DNA of 64,000 nucleotides from Calditrichales bacterium MX18-03 (GTDB lineage: Bacteria; Bacillota; Clostridia; Lutisporales; Lutisporaceae). The first letter of the stretch is position 1. Each line of letters opens with the position of its first letter. Below, piece by piece: positions 35,818 through 45,541 of the stretch. A model generated the notes under the pieces. That model made no database searches. It was not told where the DNA came from and worked only from the letters and a program-made list of their open reading frames with translations. Where the stretch lies: contig JAJGRE010000001.1 in NCBI GenBank assembly GCA_021083345.1, positions 744,001-808,000 on the forward strand, given 5' to 3'. A program made the position numbers and the translations under genes.

Positions 35818-35935
35818 AAATTTACCGTTTATATGATAAATCATGCCGATTGTATAAAAGGCATAGCATTTCCTGTAATAAAGCTTATAATTTTATTGGA
35901 CAACCATTTTTACCTATTCTCAACCGTAAGGAGCA
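35818..35935 (+). promoter_or_regulatory. Repeated leader/promoter, second copy
   Basis: TTTACCGTTTATATGATAAA, then TTATAATTTTATTGGACAA and TAAGGAG, mirror the leader at 30935-31050 over about 115 bases. The gene it should drive is not present; an IS110 element begins about 20 bases downstream, which probably replaced it. Confidence 0.55.
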
Positions 35936-35955
35936 TTCCTGTAAAGAAATAAAAT

Positions 35956-37395
35956 GAACTTTGAAAAAATAGATGCCAGCCCGTACAATTGAAATGTGCG
36001 AAGCCCGCAAAGTTAAGCACAAATCAAAAATACGAGGAGGCACCTAATATGAATTTTACACAGAATGATAAGATTGAGCAAATCAAAAATGAAACCTTAG
36101 TAGTCGGAGTTGATATCGGCAAGGAAACAAACTTTGCTAGAACGCTTGATTACAGAGGCAGAGAGCTCAAGAAGCTCGTTAAATTTACCAACTCGAGAGA
36201 AGGATTTAGCGCCTTTGATAAATGGGTAAACGAAGTATCTTCAGCAAATGCAAAAACGGATGTCATCGTGGGCTTTGAGCCGACAGGGCATTACTGGTTT
36301 AACTTCGGAGATCACTGTCAGCGACTTGAACACAAGCTGGCGATCGTGAATCCGATGCACGTTAAGAGGACCAAAGAGTTGGATGACAACAGTCCGACCA
36401 AGAATGACAGGAAGGATCCGAAGACAATAGCGATGCTGGTCAAAGATGGTAGATACCGGGAAGTGTACATACCGGAAGACATCTTTCAAGAGTTGAGAGA
36501 AGCCGTTTTCGAGAAGGAAAGACTTACAGATATTACGATAGCAATCAATAATCAAGTTGTACGCTGGCTAGATATCCGGTTCCCGGAGTTTACTAAAGTA
36601 TTCAGCAAATGGCACGGGCATGCAGCGCTGATGGCACTGAAGAACTTTCCGACTCCAGATAAGGTATTGAAGGCCGGAGTAGATAATATAGTATCCAAGT
36701 GGAAAGAAGAAATAACGAGGGCAGTGGGCAGAAAACACGCAGAAAAGCTTGTTAATGCAGCGAGCAAGAGTATTGGTAGGACAACAGGCTCGGTAGCTTC
36801 CGAGGTTAGCTTGAAGAACTTGATAGACCAATATGAACTGACAAAGAGACAGATAGAAGAGCAGGAAGCATTGATGCTAGAATTGCTCCTTGGAGTGCCG
36901 AATGCAGATATTCTATTGGAAATTAAGGGGATAGGGCTTAATGCAGTAGCCACCTTTGTGAGTGAGGTTGGAGATATCAACAGGTTTCAAAGCCCAAAAC
37001 AGATCATCAAACTGGCAGGGATGAACCTGAAAGAAGACAGCTCGGGTAAGCATAAAGGCAAGACCAGATTATCCAAGAGAGGGCGGAAAAGGCTTCGTCA
37101 CGCATTATTCAAAGCGATGATAACGGTCTTGGCAACTAACGCTGAGTTCAAGGCGATACATCGGAGAAACATCACCAGGGAGATTAATCCTTTGAGTAAG
37201 ATGCAATCTATATTTGCGATGTGTGGCAAACTGATCAGGATATTCTATGCGATCCTCAGCAAAGGTGTTAGTTATGATCCAAGCAAACTATTGATAGATA
37301 CCTCATCGATGAAGGCCGCTTAAGGGCTGGAGATATTCGAAGATAGCATCGACACAGCTAGGAAATCAAATGGTCATACACAGAACTTTGAAAAA
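35956..37395 (+). mobile_element. IS110-family element 1
   Basis: A complete DEDD transposase gene bounded by a 13-base direct repeat GAACTTTGAAAAA at 35956-35968 and 37383-37395. The 1.44-kb span suits the family, which has no long terminal inverted repeats. The boundaries are my inference from the repeat. The 5' non-coding part (35969-36048) is where an IS110-type bridge RNA could lie. Confidence 0.6.
36049..37323 (+). CDS. IS110-family transposase
   Basis: 424 residues from the ATG at 36049 (GAGGAGG upstream). The N-terminal DEDD RuvC-like domain opens VVGVDIGKETNFA, with VGFEPTGHYWFNF and KNDRKDPKTIAML. The C-terminal transposase_20 domain has LLEIKGIGLNAVATFVSEVGDI, with the catalytic Ser likely in the EDSSGKHKG segment. 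Appears intact. Confidence 0.93.
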   Translation: MNFTQNDKIEQIKNETLVVGVDIGKETNFARTLDYRGRELKKLVKFTNSREGFSAFDKWVNEVSSANAKTDVIVGFEPTGHYWFNFGDHCQRLEHKLAIVNPMHVKRTKELDDNSPTKNDRKDPKTIAMLVKDGRYREVYIPEDIFQELREAVFEKERLTDITIAINNQVVRWLDIRFPEFTKVFSKWHGHAALMALKNFPTPDKVLKAGVDNIVSKWKEEITRAVGRKHAEKLVNAASKSIGRTTGSVASEVSLKNLIDQYELTKRQIEEQEALMLELLLGVPNADILLEIKGIGLNAVATFVSEVGDINRFQSPKQIIKLAGMNLKEDSSGKHKGKTRLSKRGRKRLRHALFKAMITVLATNAEFKAIHRRNITREINPLSKMQSIFAMCGKLIRIFYAILSKGVSYDPSKLLIDTSSMKAA

Positions 37396-37722
37396 CAGAG
37401 CCAGGGCAGTCAAGTTGAATTTTTTCCATCAGGGCAACGACCCAGGTTAGGAGCATGATTGACGTTTCACCTCTTGGCAAGGCAGTACGAAGGAATTTAG
37501 GGCAATGACCCAGGAAGACATAGGAGGTTCGCTGCTAGGAGATCATGTGAAATCCACAGGCCGGAATACCAAAGCACACAGGCTTGAGAAAGTGCACACA
37601 TGACATCCATATATGCACAAAGATGTAAAAAACCAAGAGATGGCAAAAGATTTTCGAAGTTGAAAAGCTAAGATAAACAAAGAAAACACGAGATATTTTA
37701 AGTTAGTTAAAGGAGGAATATT
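37396..37722. other. Non-coding stretch with two 15-base direct repeats
   Basis: No gene seen. GGGCAACGACCCAGG (37432-37446) and GGGCAATGACCCAGG (37500-37514) repeat 68 bases apart. Each contains a small GGG-CCC dyad. This may be part of the IS110 right end or an RNA; the start of the next gene has its own AAAGGAGG. Confidence 0.4.
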
Positions 37723-38298
37723 ATGCAAAACATCGATTGGCCATCATTTGGATCTTTTACAATCGCTGTAATTGCTCTGTTTTACTCTTACTTTTCCAAC
37801 ACTAAGAAATATGAGCTGACGAGCCAATATCGAAGCGAGGTGTTACAATGGTATTCTTGTACAATTGAACTGCTACTGACGCTTCGATCCACAATACAAG
37901 GCAGCCAGCCTTTCCAGTATTCTAAAGAAGAACTTTTGGCAAAACTGTCAGCTCAGATAGAGATAGGGCGTTTTTACTTTCCCAATTTTGATAAAGGTGA
38001 TGGGTACGGTACCGAAAAGCCCTACGCCTATAGAGGCTATAGGCATAGTCTGCTGGATTTCCTGGTGTTCTCATACCAGCTCTACAATAGCCCCGAAGCT
38101 AAAGACCATTTGAAGCATGCAGACATTTTACAGAGAAATTTCAGCTCTCTGTTTTATGAAATACTTGAGCCAAGGCAGTATTTGAGGCACACCCGCAAAT
38201 ATACCGGCATAGATTTCTCCAAAGATTACTGCATAGAGGATTTCATCAAACAAGATCCGGAAAGCAACGGCATCTTATATAGGCAAAGCGGAAAATAA
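37723..38298 (+). CDS. Membrane-anchored protein, unknown
   Basis: 191 residues, AAAGGAGGAATATT before the ATG. Residues 10-26 form one N-terminal membrane helix (FTIAVIALFYSYF). The rest is a soluble, probably cytoplasmic helical domain rich in Tyr, Arg and Lys. Same architecture as the next gene, 54 bases downstream. Neither is a family I can name. Confidence 0.6.
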   Translation: MQNIDWPSFGSFTIAVIALFYSYFSNTKKYELTSQYRSEVLQWYSCTIELLLTLRSTIQGSQPFQYSKEELLAKLSAQIEIGRFYFPNFDKGDGYGTEKPYAYRGYRHSLLDFLVFSYQLYNSPEAKDHLKHADILQRNFSSLFYEILEPRQYLRHTRKYTGIDFSKDYCIEDFIKQDPESNGILYRQSGK

Positions 38299-38352
38299 AT
38301 CATGACCCCTTAAATCACTTTCTATGAATCGAATGTAGAAGGAGCTGTATAC

Positions 38353-38862
38353 ATGAACTTTTTACGTCAATGCTTGTCTATCAACATGAGTTCATTTTTA
38401 TCTAGCATTGGGATTGTAGCAAGCATTTTCACAGCATTGCTGGCTGTTCTGGAGTATAAGAAGCAGGGAAAGCAAAAAAGAGTGGAATTGCTTGAACATT
38501 ACAGAATGAAATTCCAGACAGATGAATACTGCAAAGCAATAAACCCCCTAATTGAAGAAGACAGTGAGAATTTGAAAAATGTCGATCAAATGCATAAGTA
38601 TTACTACCTTGGATTGTTTGAAGAGCTTGCCGTCCTTATCAATTCGCGAATTATAAGGGTTGATACTGTATATTACTTTTTTGGCTATTATGCTTTAAAT
38701 ACTTGGAAGAGTGAAAATTTCTGGGGCACTGTGAATAGAAATAGTATTTACTGGAAAGAATTTTCGAATTTTGTAAAGCTGATGGAACAAACTGAGTCCG
38801 AAGTATTAAAGAGAAACTCGTCTTTAATGAGCTTTAATAAATGGAGGAGAATAAAGGTTTAG
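38353..38862 (+). CDS. Membrane-anchored helical protein (DUF4760-like layout)
   Basis: 169 residues, AAGGAGCTGTATAC before the ATG. One N-terminal helix (SSIGIVASIFTALLAVLEY) then a basic region and a helical domain with HKYYYLGLFEELAVLINSRII and YYFFGYYALNTW. This resembles the widespread DUF4760-type proteins of mobile islands. Likely co-transcribed with the gene before it. Confidence 0.6.
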   Translation: MNFLRQCLSINMSSFLSSIGIVASIFTALLAVLEYKKQGKQKRVELLEHYRMKFQTDEYCKAINPLIEEDSENLKNVDQMHKYYYLGLFEELAVLINSRIIRVDTVYYFFGYYALNTWKSENFWGTVNRNSIYWKEFSNFVKLMEQTESEVLKRNSSLMSFNKWRRIKV

Positions 38863-38879
38863 CTGAAAGCGTGAAGATA

Positions 38880-39443
38880 TCAGCGACCCGGATATCGTCT
38901 GCTCTCACATTTTTGCCGCATATCCCTCTTTTTCAGCATTACCAAGCAAGTACAAAAATGCCGGTACAGGAATCCGCCTATTGTCAGATAGCGATTCAAA
39001 TGCTGCTGAAGTGGTGAAAGCTTATTCATCAGCTCGCTCAGGTCACTCTTGCTAAGCTCATATAGCTGAGTAGGCCGAATTCCGGCCGGAAGTCCTGGTC
39101 TCCCCTGTACTTGTCGTAAATCACAATATTCAGAGAAGGATAATGTGGGTATCTGGAGCACGCTCCAGCGGCCAACACCTCTGTCGGCGGATCCCTTTTC
39201 CAGAGTAGGGCTTGCAGAGCCGGTTGCAACCAGGCGCAGATGTCGACGGGAATCATACAGAGTCTTCACCCATACCTCCCAGTCCTCGACGTATTGCACC
39301 TCATCAAAAAAGAAATAGACTTCGCCTTCTGTCGGATATGCGTTTTCATAAGCCCTTAACACACCTTCAAACCCGCCCAGCTTCAATATGGGATTGTCGA
39401 AGGATAAATAGACGATATTCCTGGCAAGAATGCCTTCCGCCAC
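38880..39443 (-). pseudogene. AAA_14/DUF4143-type ATPase remnant
   Basis: Residues match the middle of a family ATPase: VYFFFDEVQYVEDWEVWVKTLYD (Walker B and sensor region), RLVATGSASPTLEK, GRWSVLQIPTLSFSEYC. The Walker A N-terminus is missing, and the C-terminal DUF4143 part stops early in unrelated sequence. Non-functional. Confidence 0.75.
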
Positions 39444-39572
39444 GGGTTATATTATATTATTAATAATTTTAATACTTATGTATATCAGACTATCCATATT
39501 TCCAGAACTTATATTATTAATTCTATGAAATCATCCGTTTTTTCTGGATGAATACTTGGTGCCGAATACTTC

Positions 39573-39597
39573 CCTCTCGAATAATGAGAGAGTTTTT
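39573..39597 (+). terminator. Possible intrinsic terminator
   Basis: CTCTC-gaataat-GAGAG followed by six T residues. No complete plus-strand gene ends right before it, so it may be a leftover. Confidence 0.4.
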
Positions 39598-39702
39598 TCT
39601 ATTTATACATGATTTGACAAATTTCGATGAGCATGTGTAATACAATTTAGGTATACGAAGGAGTAAATAACCCAAATTCTAAATTAGTTACAGGAGGTAC
39701 CG

Positions 39703-40329
39703 ATGGAAAAAGAGAATCTTAAGATCCAAGTTGATATCACAGAAGATGACATCTACAGCTATCAGAAATCCATGATACCAAAACACCTATTACCAATTTA
39801 TGCGACTATAGCAATAGCCTGCTTAATCGCATTTATATTAGTACCATTATTAACTCAGAGTATTGATCCAATGAGCATATCAATACGAATTGCAGTATTC
39901 TTCGTTATCCTGCTGTTTGTCCTTTGGGGTATCCCCTCTATGCTCAGAAAGTCCTCGAAAACTGCTCTCAACACGAATAAACTGCTGCATAAGACGCAAT
40001 ATTACAGCTTTAATGTAGATGGTATTGAAGCTTCTACTGAAACCAGTACGGCATTTGTTAAATGGAGCGAGTTATATAAAGCAGTTGAGTCAAAAGATAG
40101 CTTTCAATTGTTTATATCAAAAGCTCAAGCTTATGTTATCCCCAAGAGATGCTTCAATGGCAACACAGAGCAAATGACAATCCTAAGCCTTTTGATAAGC
40201 AACGCCCCAGTGCCTAAAGATGAAACTAAAAAGACATCTTTTATGAAAAAACTACTCTGGGGATTAGCGATATATATTATCATTATTTCAGTGCTATATA
40301 TTGCAGTACTCTTTTTAAATCGAGGTTAA
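39703..40329 (+). CDS. YcxB-like membrane protein
   Basis: 208 residues, AGGAGGTACCG before the ATG. Two membrane helices near 30-50 and 60-80, and another at the C-terminus. The central part has YYSFNVDGIEASTETSTAFVKWSELYKAVESKDSFQLF and AYVIPKRCF, the pattern of the YcxB C-terminal domain. Role unknown. Closed by its own terminator. Confidence 0.72.
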   Translation: MEKENLKIQVDITEDDIYSYQKSMIPKHLLPIYATIAIACLIAFILVPLLTQSIDPMSISIRIAVFFVILLFVLWGIPSMLRKSSKTALNTNKLLHKTQYYSFNVDGIEASTETSTAFVKWSELYKAVESKDSFQLFISKAQAYVIPKRCFNGNTEQMTILSLLISNAPVPKDETKKTSFMKKLLWGLAIYIIIISVLYIAVLFLNRG

Positions 40330-40356
40330 ACTGAGATTGCCAATCTAGTTTTTTTA
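40329..40356 (+). terminator. Intrinsic terminator
   Basis: AACT(g)AGAT-tgcca-ATCTAGTT followed by T residues, starting at the stop codon of the YcxB-like gene. Confidence 0.65.
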
Positions 40357-40477
40357 TATTGAGATAAGCACTAGGAATTACTATATTGGATAATCGAAAT
40401 TCATAAGGATAGCAACAGCTATGTAGTATCGAAATCTTGGGAATAGCATAAAACCACTTTTTAGATAGGAGATAAAC

Positions 40478-41032
40478 ATGGAAAAGTTACATGACTACTA
40501 TGAGTCCTTGGATGACGAGAAACTGCAACGTATTGCCGTATATGAAGCGAAAGATTTAACCTCCGAAGCTGTTGACGCACTTATTGATGTTTTATTCGAC
40601 CGTGGCTTCAATGAAACACTCATTAATAACGTCCATCTACAGCGAGAAAGCTTATCAGATAATGATATTCATCATTTGGTTGGAGAGTTTGCTACTACCG
40701 AGTGTCCATACTGTGGCAAGCCAGGCAGAATCAATGCAATAAAAGTAACCGAAGTTGTTAGTTTTATACTATTTACGGACGTGCAGAAAAAAGTTGCTGT
40801 AGGCTGTCAGGAATGTTTAGGCCAAATCTTATGGAAAGCAATCGATAAGACATCTCTCTGGGGGTGGTGGGGCCTACCTTCAGGTATTTTGGAGACGCCA
40901 AAAGCGTTATCTTCAAACAGAGCGAATTTCGTGATACTTAATGAATCCTTCGAAACTCCTTCAGATGTATTTATTGAGTATGTGAAATCCAATATCGGAT
41001 ATGTGATGAATTATCTGAGTTACAAACACTAA
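40478..41032 (+). CDS. Zinc-binding protein, unknown
   Basis: 184 residues, TAGGAGATAAAC before the ATG. The middle has CPYCGKPG and later GCQEC, which should bind one zinc ion. WGWWGLPSGILETPKAL is a striking conserved-looking stretch, probably membrane-dipping. The N-terminus is an acidic helical region. Not assigned. Confidence 0.6.
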   Translation: MEKLHDYYESLDDEKLQRIAVYEAKDLTSEAVDALIDVLFDRGFNETLINNVHLQRESLSDNDIHHLVGEFATTECPYCGKPGRINAIKVTEVVSFILFTDVQKKVAVGCQECLGQILWKAIDKTSLWGWWGLPSGILETPKALSSNRANFVILNESFETPSDVFIEYVKSNIGYVMNYLSYKH

Positions 41033-41093
41033 TTTCGGGAGGTGCTAATTTGCTTTTCTATTCAACATTAAGTAAAAGATCGGAGGCTATTAA

Positions 41094-41513
41094 ATGAATG
41101 AAAAAAGAATTATCAGCTCGATAAAGAATAAGCTTACTGAGCAAGGTGGATCAGTAGAGATCCCTCTTCTTAAGGGTGGCCGAAGTTTTATTGCAACAAA
41201 TACGCCTGAGGGGATACGAGTTAATAACTTAAGAAACACCCCTCTCCTACCATGGTCGGTATTCACTGAAACCATTGCGCTTCTTGAAAAATGCGGTGGA
41301 CAAGCCATCAGAGGCAGTGCACAGTCAGCTAAGCTTGGTGATCCTGATCTTCCTCTTGATTCTGTTGAAGGTCATGTTGCATCGAGTGTGTATGGAAAGC
41401 AACCAGGTGATAGCGTTTACAGAAGATCTACTCCAATAGCTTGTATTCTGATTTGGGCTGGTTTGTGCACGCATGCACCAGGAAAATTGATTTTATCGCA
41501 AAAAATAGAATAA
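41094..41513 (+). CDS. Conserved hypothetical protein of mobile islands
   Basis: 139 residues, GGAGG seven bases before the ATG. Blocks such as SIKNKLTEQGGSVEIPLLKGGRSF, PLLPWSVFTETIALL, GDPDLPLDSVEGHVASSVYGK and TPIACILIWAGLC look conserved. I recall similar proteins in element DNA of Clostridia but no function. It lies in a plus-strand run with the next membrane protein (13-base gap). Confidence 0.65.
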   Translation: MNEKRIISSIKNKLTEQGGSVEIPLLKGGRSFIATNTPEGIRVNNLRNTPLLPWSVFTETIALLEKCGGQAIRGSAQSAKLGDPDLPLDSVEGHVASSVYGKQPGDSVYRRSTPIACILIWAGLCTHAPGKLILSQKIE

Positions 41514-41526
41514 GCAAGGAGCAATC

Positions 41527-42450
41527 ATGAGTAGTATACTAAAATTCACCTTTATCATAATCGCATTTACACTTTTCATTTATAGTTCCATTCTCATAAT
41601 GGAGAACATTAGTAATTTTATTTTCTGGTTAATAACTACTCTAAGCCAACCAAAAAAGGTCAAAGAAGTACAAGCCATTGAGGAAAAGTTTACTTACAGA
41701 GCGCCTTTGATTGAACGTACTTATATTTCATTCAAATTGCTCATGCAAAAATATTTATTTAAAGCATTTTTCTATTCCCTTATTGCTTTAATTCTTATTC
41801 TACTGATTCATGATAGAAAGATGTTTGATATTAGATTTACATTCGCTTATGTCATTATATTAATCTTCAGTATTGTAAACCTCATATCGAAATGGGCTAT
41901 AGCGACGGTTAAGAGAGGCGATAATTTTGATTTCATACTAAATGCTGGCCTGACGGTAGTGTATTTTGTCTTAATCATTATATCAGTCATGGCGAGTGTG
42001 TTATCTAATATAAAACCTAATAAGGAATTGAACTTCCCAACTATATGTATCGTTCTAATTTTTATTCTTGTGCCTCTTTACTCATTTGCGATAGCTTGCT
42101 TAAACAAAGGTGTACGAACTGCTAACATTATCATAGTTTTCATCGTCTTTGCATTGTTTGAGTTTACACTATATTCAATTTTCGGAATATATAATGCAAC
42201 AACCGACCCTAATCTTATGGCTTATGTAAATATTGATAACATGGCTCTCATGTTATTGAGATTATTACAAATAGGCGCCAGCTTCGTTTTTAGTTATCCC
42301 GGAGTCTATTGCAAGTTGGAATACTTTCTTCAGTTCATAATCGGTTTTTTCATTAATGTTTTGATTATTGGATTTTTTGTTTCTTATATTTCTTCAAAGG
42401 TCGTGCAATGCAGCAACTGTAATGCAGGGGGCAAAGTAAGAAATCTATAG
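41527..42450 (+). CDS. Polytopic membrane protein, unknown
   Basis: 307 residues, AAGGAGCAATC before the ATG. About seven or eight hydrophobic helices; the loop after helix 1 is charged, and the C-terminus has CSNC. No motif that names a transporter. Followed 25 bases later by the channel remnant. Confidence 0.6.
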   Translation: MSSILKFTFIIIAFTLFIYSSILIMENISNFIFWLITTLSQPKKVKEVQAIEEKFTYRAPLIERTYISFKLLMQKYLFKAFFYSLIALILILLIHDRKMFDIRFTFAYVIILIFSIVNLISKWAIATVKRGDNFDFILNAGLTVVYFVLIIISVMASVLSNIKPNKELNFPTICIVLIFILVPLYSFAIACLNKGVRTANIIIVFIVFALFEFTLYSIFGIYNATTDPNLMAYVNIDNMALMLLRLLQIGASFVFSYPGVYCKLEYFLQFIIGFFINVLIIGFFVSYISSKVVQCSNCNAGGKVRNL

Positions 42451-42475
42451 ATTCAAGCAGTTTGGAGGAATAAAA

Positions 42476-43113
42476 ATGGTTCCCATAATCAATTTGATGA
42501 AAAGCAGACATGTATCCATTGTATACGAGGCTGCCATGGCAGTATTGGCGCTAATAGCAGTCTTCATCGCGTTCCTGGATCTTACTCAGAGGATCTCCGT
42601 CTCTGCCTCCATCAGCTTATACTACATAGACACCGGCATACTGATTATCTTCGCCATTGATTACTTTACTCGGCTTGTATTCTCCAAGGACAAGAGAAAG
42701 TTCTTTACCCAGAACATCTTGGACCTTTTAGCCATCATCCCCTTCAACTCCTTGTTCAGAGCGTTCAGGCTGGCCAGATTGCTAAGGCTGATCAGATTTG
42801 TGCGGATACTGAAGGCTGCCAGCCTCCTTATTCTGTTCAAGAGGTGTGTATCGAAAGCCGATGCATTTGTCCAGACAAACGGCTTTGTATATATTCTTTA
42901 CTTGACCATTGTTACTATCGCTCTCGGTTCTGCCGGTATCGGCTTATCGGTATGCTGACAGGCACCATTGCCACATACTTTGTATCCATGAAACTGTCGC
43001 CAGTTGTACCTGAGACTAAGACCGAGTGCAGAACTATTGACCTGTCGGATCTAGAAGACAACGAGTTCAGCGAAGTTATGCGGTTCATTGAGTTCGTTAG
43101 GCATAAGAGTTAA
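42476..43113 (+). pseudogene. Voltage-gated ion channel with pore deleted
   Basis: The first frame (42476-42958, GGAGGAATAAAA upstream) gives S1-S4 of a voltage-gated channel: S4 is FRAFRLARLLRLIRFVRILK, followed by an S5-like YILYLTIVTIALGSAGIG. It then stops (GLSVC). The S6 and tail (LIGMLTGTIATYFVSMKL to the end) sit in another frame up to 43113. The pore loop with the selectivity-filter GYG is absent at the join. A deletion of about 40 residues explains both the loss and the frameshift. Confidence 0.72.
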
Positions 43114-43155
43114 AAATAACCAGTTAAAGAGCCTAAGCTCCACCCGTAGAAATCA

Positions 43156-43183
43156 GACTTACCTATTTTGGTAGGTCTTTTTT
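43156..43183 (+). terminator. Intrinsic terminator
   Basis: GACTTACC-tatttt-GGTAGGTC, eight pairs including one G-T, then T residues. Ends the run 39.7-43.1 kb. Confidence 0.75.
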
Positions 43184-43334
43184 CTTTGGTAGCTGCATGC
43201 GGAACACATTAGTAATCTCAACTATTTTTTTCATACCTATCCAGTAAAGGTAAACTCTGCTAACATTATCTAGTAAAGTATTACTAATTAATATATAATA
43301 TTAATAAAAATTCCATACAATGAAAGGTGCCGAT

Positions 43335-45461
43335 ATGAACAACAGAAATGATGAATTTGAATCCTTGCAACTCAACAGCTTGAGCCTATTGAACGCTGAC
43401 AAGGATATTGAAAATATTGATATAGGAGAATTAGGATACAAATTCTCAGATGTTTTTGATCTGGGTGAGATACAGAAGATTCAGGATGAGTTCGCTGCAG
43501 CAACAGGAGTCGCATCAATCATAACGGAAGTTGACGGGACTCCGATCACCAGACCTAGTAATTTTTGCTGTTTCTGCAATGATATCGTACGGAAAACTGA
43601 AAAGGGACTGAAAAACTGCATACATTCTGATTCCATTATCGGAAGTCCCAGAAAAGACGGACCGCGCATACAAAGATGCTTAAGCGGGGGGCTTCTTGAC
43701 GGTGGCGCCAGTATCATGCTTGGAGATAGGCATATAGCCAATTGGCTGATTGGGCAAATTATTGATGATGAGTCTGATGTAGAGAAAGTATTATCCTATA
43801 CTGATGAAATCGGTGTTGAACGGAACGTAGCCAATAGCGCCCTCCAGAAGGTAACCCGCATGCCCAGGCAGCAGTTCGAGAATATTTGCAGCTTCCTATT
43901 CTTGAATGCCCGGCAGCTTTCAAGGCTGGCAGAAGAGAATATTATTCAAGCTTATGAAATCAGCAGGAGAAAAATCGCTGAACAAGAGATCAAGAAGCTA
44001 AATGAGGAACTTGAGGAAATGGTAATGACGCGAACCTGCCAGCTTGAAGAGACTAACGCGGAGCTGGAAGAAACCAACGCGATTCTGGAGGAGGAAGTTG
44101 CTGAGCGGGTGAAAGCCCAGGAGGAAATCGAAAAACTGAACTCCGAGCTTGAGACGAAGATTGTTGAACGGACCTACCAGTTTATTGAGGCAAGAATCCA
44201 GACTGAAGCAGCTAATGCAGAACTGATTAAAATCAATGATGCACTTACAAAGGAGATTGCCGAGCGAATTGAAATTGAGAATGCACTTAGGAAATCCAAG
44301 TTTGAAGCAGAGCAAGCAAACATTGCAAAGAGCAAATTCCTAGCCAATATGAGCCATGAGATCAGAACTCCAATGAATGGAATCATCGGTATGACAGAAC
44401 TGGCCCTTTTGACGGAATTAGACTCAATACAAAGGGAATACCTTTCGGTTGTCAAGTCATCAAGCAAATCGCTATTAAGGGTATTGAACGATGTTTTGGA
44501 TTATTCGAAAATTGATGCAGGCAAGGTTGATCTGGTGGTAGCACCTTTTGATATCCGAGAGGTCACCCAAGAAGTAATAACTTTGTTTGATGTAGCCGCT
44601 AGACAAAAGAATCTGTACATCGAAATGAGTATAGATGAGAGGATTCCAAAGTTGATTCTAGGTGATTCAGTCAGGTTGAGACAGGTGCTTTCTAATCTAG
44701 TAGGCAACGGTGTCAAGTTTACTTTATCTGGAGGCATAAAGATCAATATTTTTATATCTGCCTTGCTTGAAGATAGCCTGGAACTGAAGTTTGTCGTTTC
44801 AGACACAGGCATAGGAATTGCCGAGGATCAGTTGGACAAGCTTTTTAAAAGGTTTAGCCGGGTCGATGATTCAAATAACAGGCTCTTTGGAGGTACAGGT
44901 CTCGGGCTTGCCATTTCAGAAAAATTAGTTGAAATGATGGGTGGAAAGATCGGAGTTGTGAGCAAGGAATCTGTAGGAAGCGACTTCTACTTTACAGCAT
45001 GTTTTAGACTTCGGGAAGCAATTGATCCATTGAACCAAAAAAATATTCCTTCCCTGTCACCGTTTGAAGCAAAAAAGACAGCTGATAAAAAGGTGCTTCT
45101 GGTAGAAGATGACAAAGTTTCCAGTACCCTCGCAGTTATAATACTACGGAGAATGGGTCTCCAAGTTATTGCTGCAGGAAATGGGAAAGAAGCGATAGAC
45201 GCATATCGGAAAGAGAAATTCGACCTGATCCTCATGGACATTAACATGCCTTACATGGATGGCTACTCAGCAACTTCTGTTATAAGATTAAGTGAGCAAA
45301 ATCTGGGACTGGGATCTCATACTCCGATTATTGCAATGACCGCTTACGCACTTTCCGGAGATAAAGAAAAATGTCTGGAAGCCGGTATGGATGACTACAT
45401 TACAAAGCCTATCGATATTTCCGAGCTTGAAGGAAAAGTTGAAAAATGGATTAACCGCTGA
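43335..45461 (+). CDS. Hybrid sensor histidine kinase with PocR sensory domain
   Basis: 708 residues from the ATG at 43335, with AAAGGTG five bases upstream; an earlier ATG at 43320 lacks a site. Residues 35-200 are a PocR ligand-binding domain (YKFSDVFDLGEIQKIQDEFA; Cys-rich FCCFCNDIV and LKNCIHSDS). A long coiled coil follows (about 205-330), then HisKA (FLANMSHEIRTPMNG), HATPase (GTGLGLAISEKL) and a C-terminal receiver with the Asp in LILMDINMPYMDG. A soluble sensor; PocR domains often bind small hydrocarbon compounds. No partner regulator is adjacent, so output may be the attached receiver. Confidence 0.92.
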   Translation: MNNRNDEFESLQLNSLSLLNADKDIENIDIGELGYKFSDVFDLGEIQKIQDEFAAATGVASIITEVDGTPITRPSNFCCFCNDIVRKTEKGLKNCIHSDSIIGSPRKDGPRIQRCLSGGLLDGGASIMLGDRHIANWLIGQIIDDESDVEKVLSYTDEIGVERNVANSALQKVTRMPRQQFENICSFLFLNARQLSRLAEENIIQAYEISRRKIAEQEIKKLNEELEEMVMTRTCQLEETNAELEETNAILEEEVAERVKAQEEIEKLNSELETKIVERTYQFIEARIQTEAANAELIKINDALTKEIAERIEIENALRKSKFEAEQANIAKSKFLANMSHEIRTPMNGIIGMTELALLTELDSIQREYLSVVKSSSKSLLRVLNDVLDYSKIDAGKVDLVVAPFDIREVTQEVITLFDVAARQKNLYIEMSIDERIPKLILGDSVRLRQVLSNLVGNGVKFTLSGGIKINIFISALLEDSLELKFVVSDTGIGIAEDQLDKLFKRFSRVDDSNNRLFGGTGLGLAISEKLVEMMGGKIGVVSKESVGSDFYFTACFRLREAIDPLNQKNIPSLSPFEAKKTADKKVLLVEDDKVSSTLAVIILRRMGLQVIAAGNGKEAIDAYRKEKFDLILMDINMPYMDGYSATSVIRLSEQNLGLGSHTPIIAMTAYALSGDKEKCLEAGMDDYITKPIDISELEGKVEKWINR

Positions 45462-45503
45462 TCTCCGAAGCTTAAGTCGGTTCAAAACAAGGCATAAGAG
45501 ATA

Positions 45504-45540
45504 AAAGAGTCCCGGGAGCTTGGCTTCCGGGACTCTTTTG
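45504..45540. terminator. Strong bidirectional terminator
   Basis: AAAAGAGTCCCGGGAGC and GCTTCCGGGACTCTTTT form a long stem with a short loop. It lies between the kinase and a convergent gene. Confidence 0.88.
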
Positions 45541-45541
45541 C

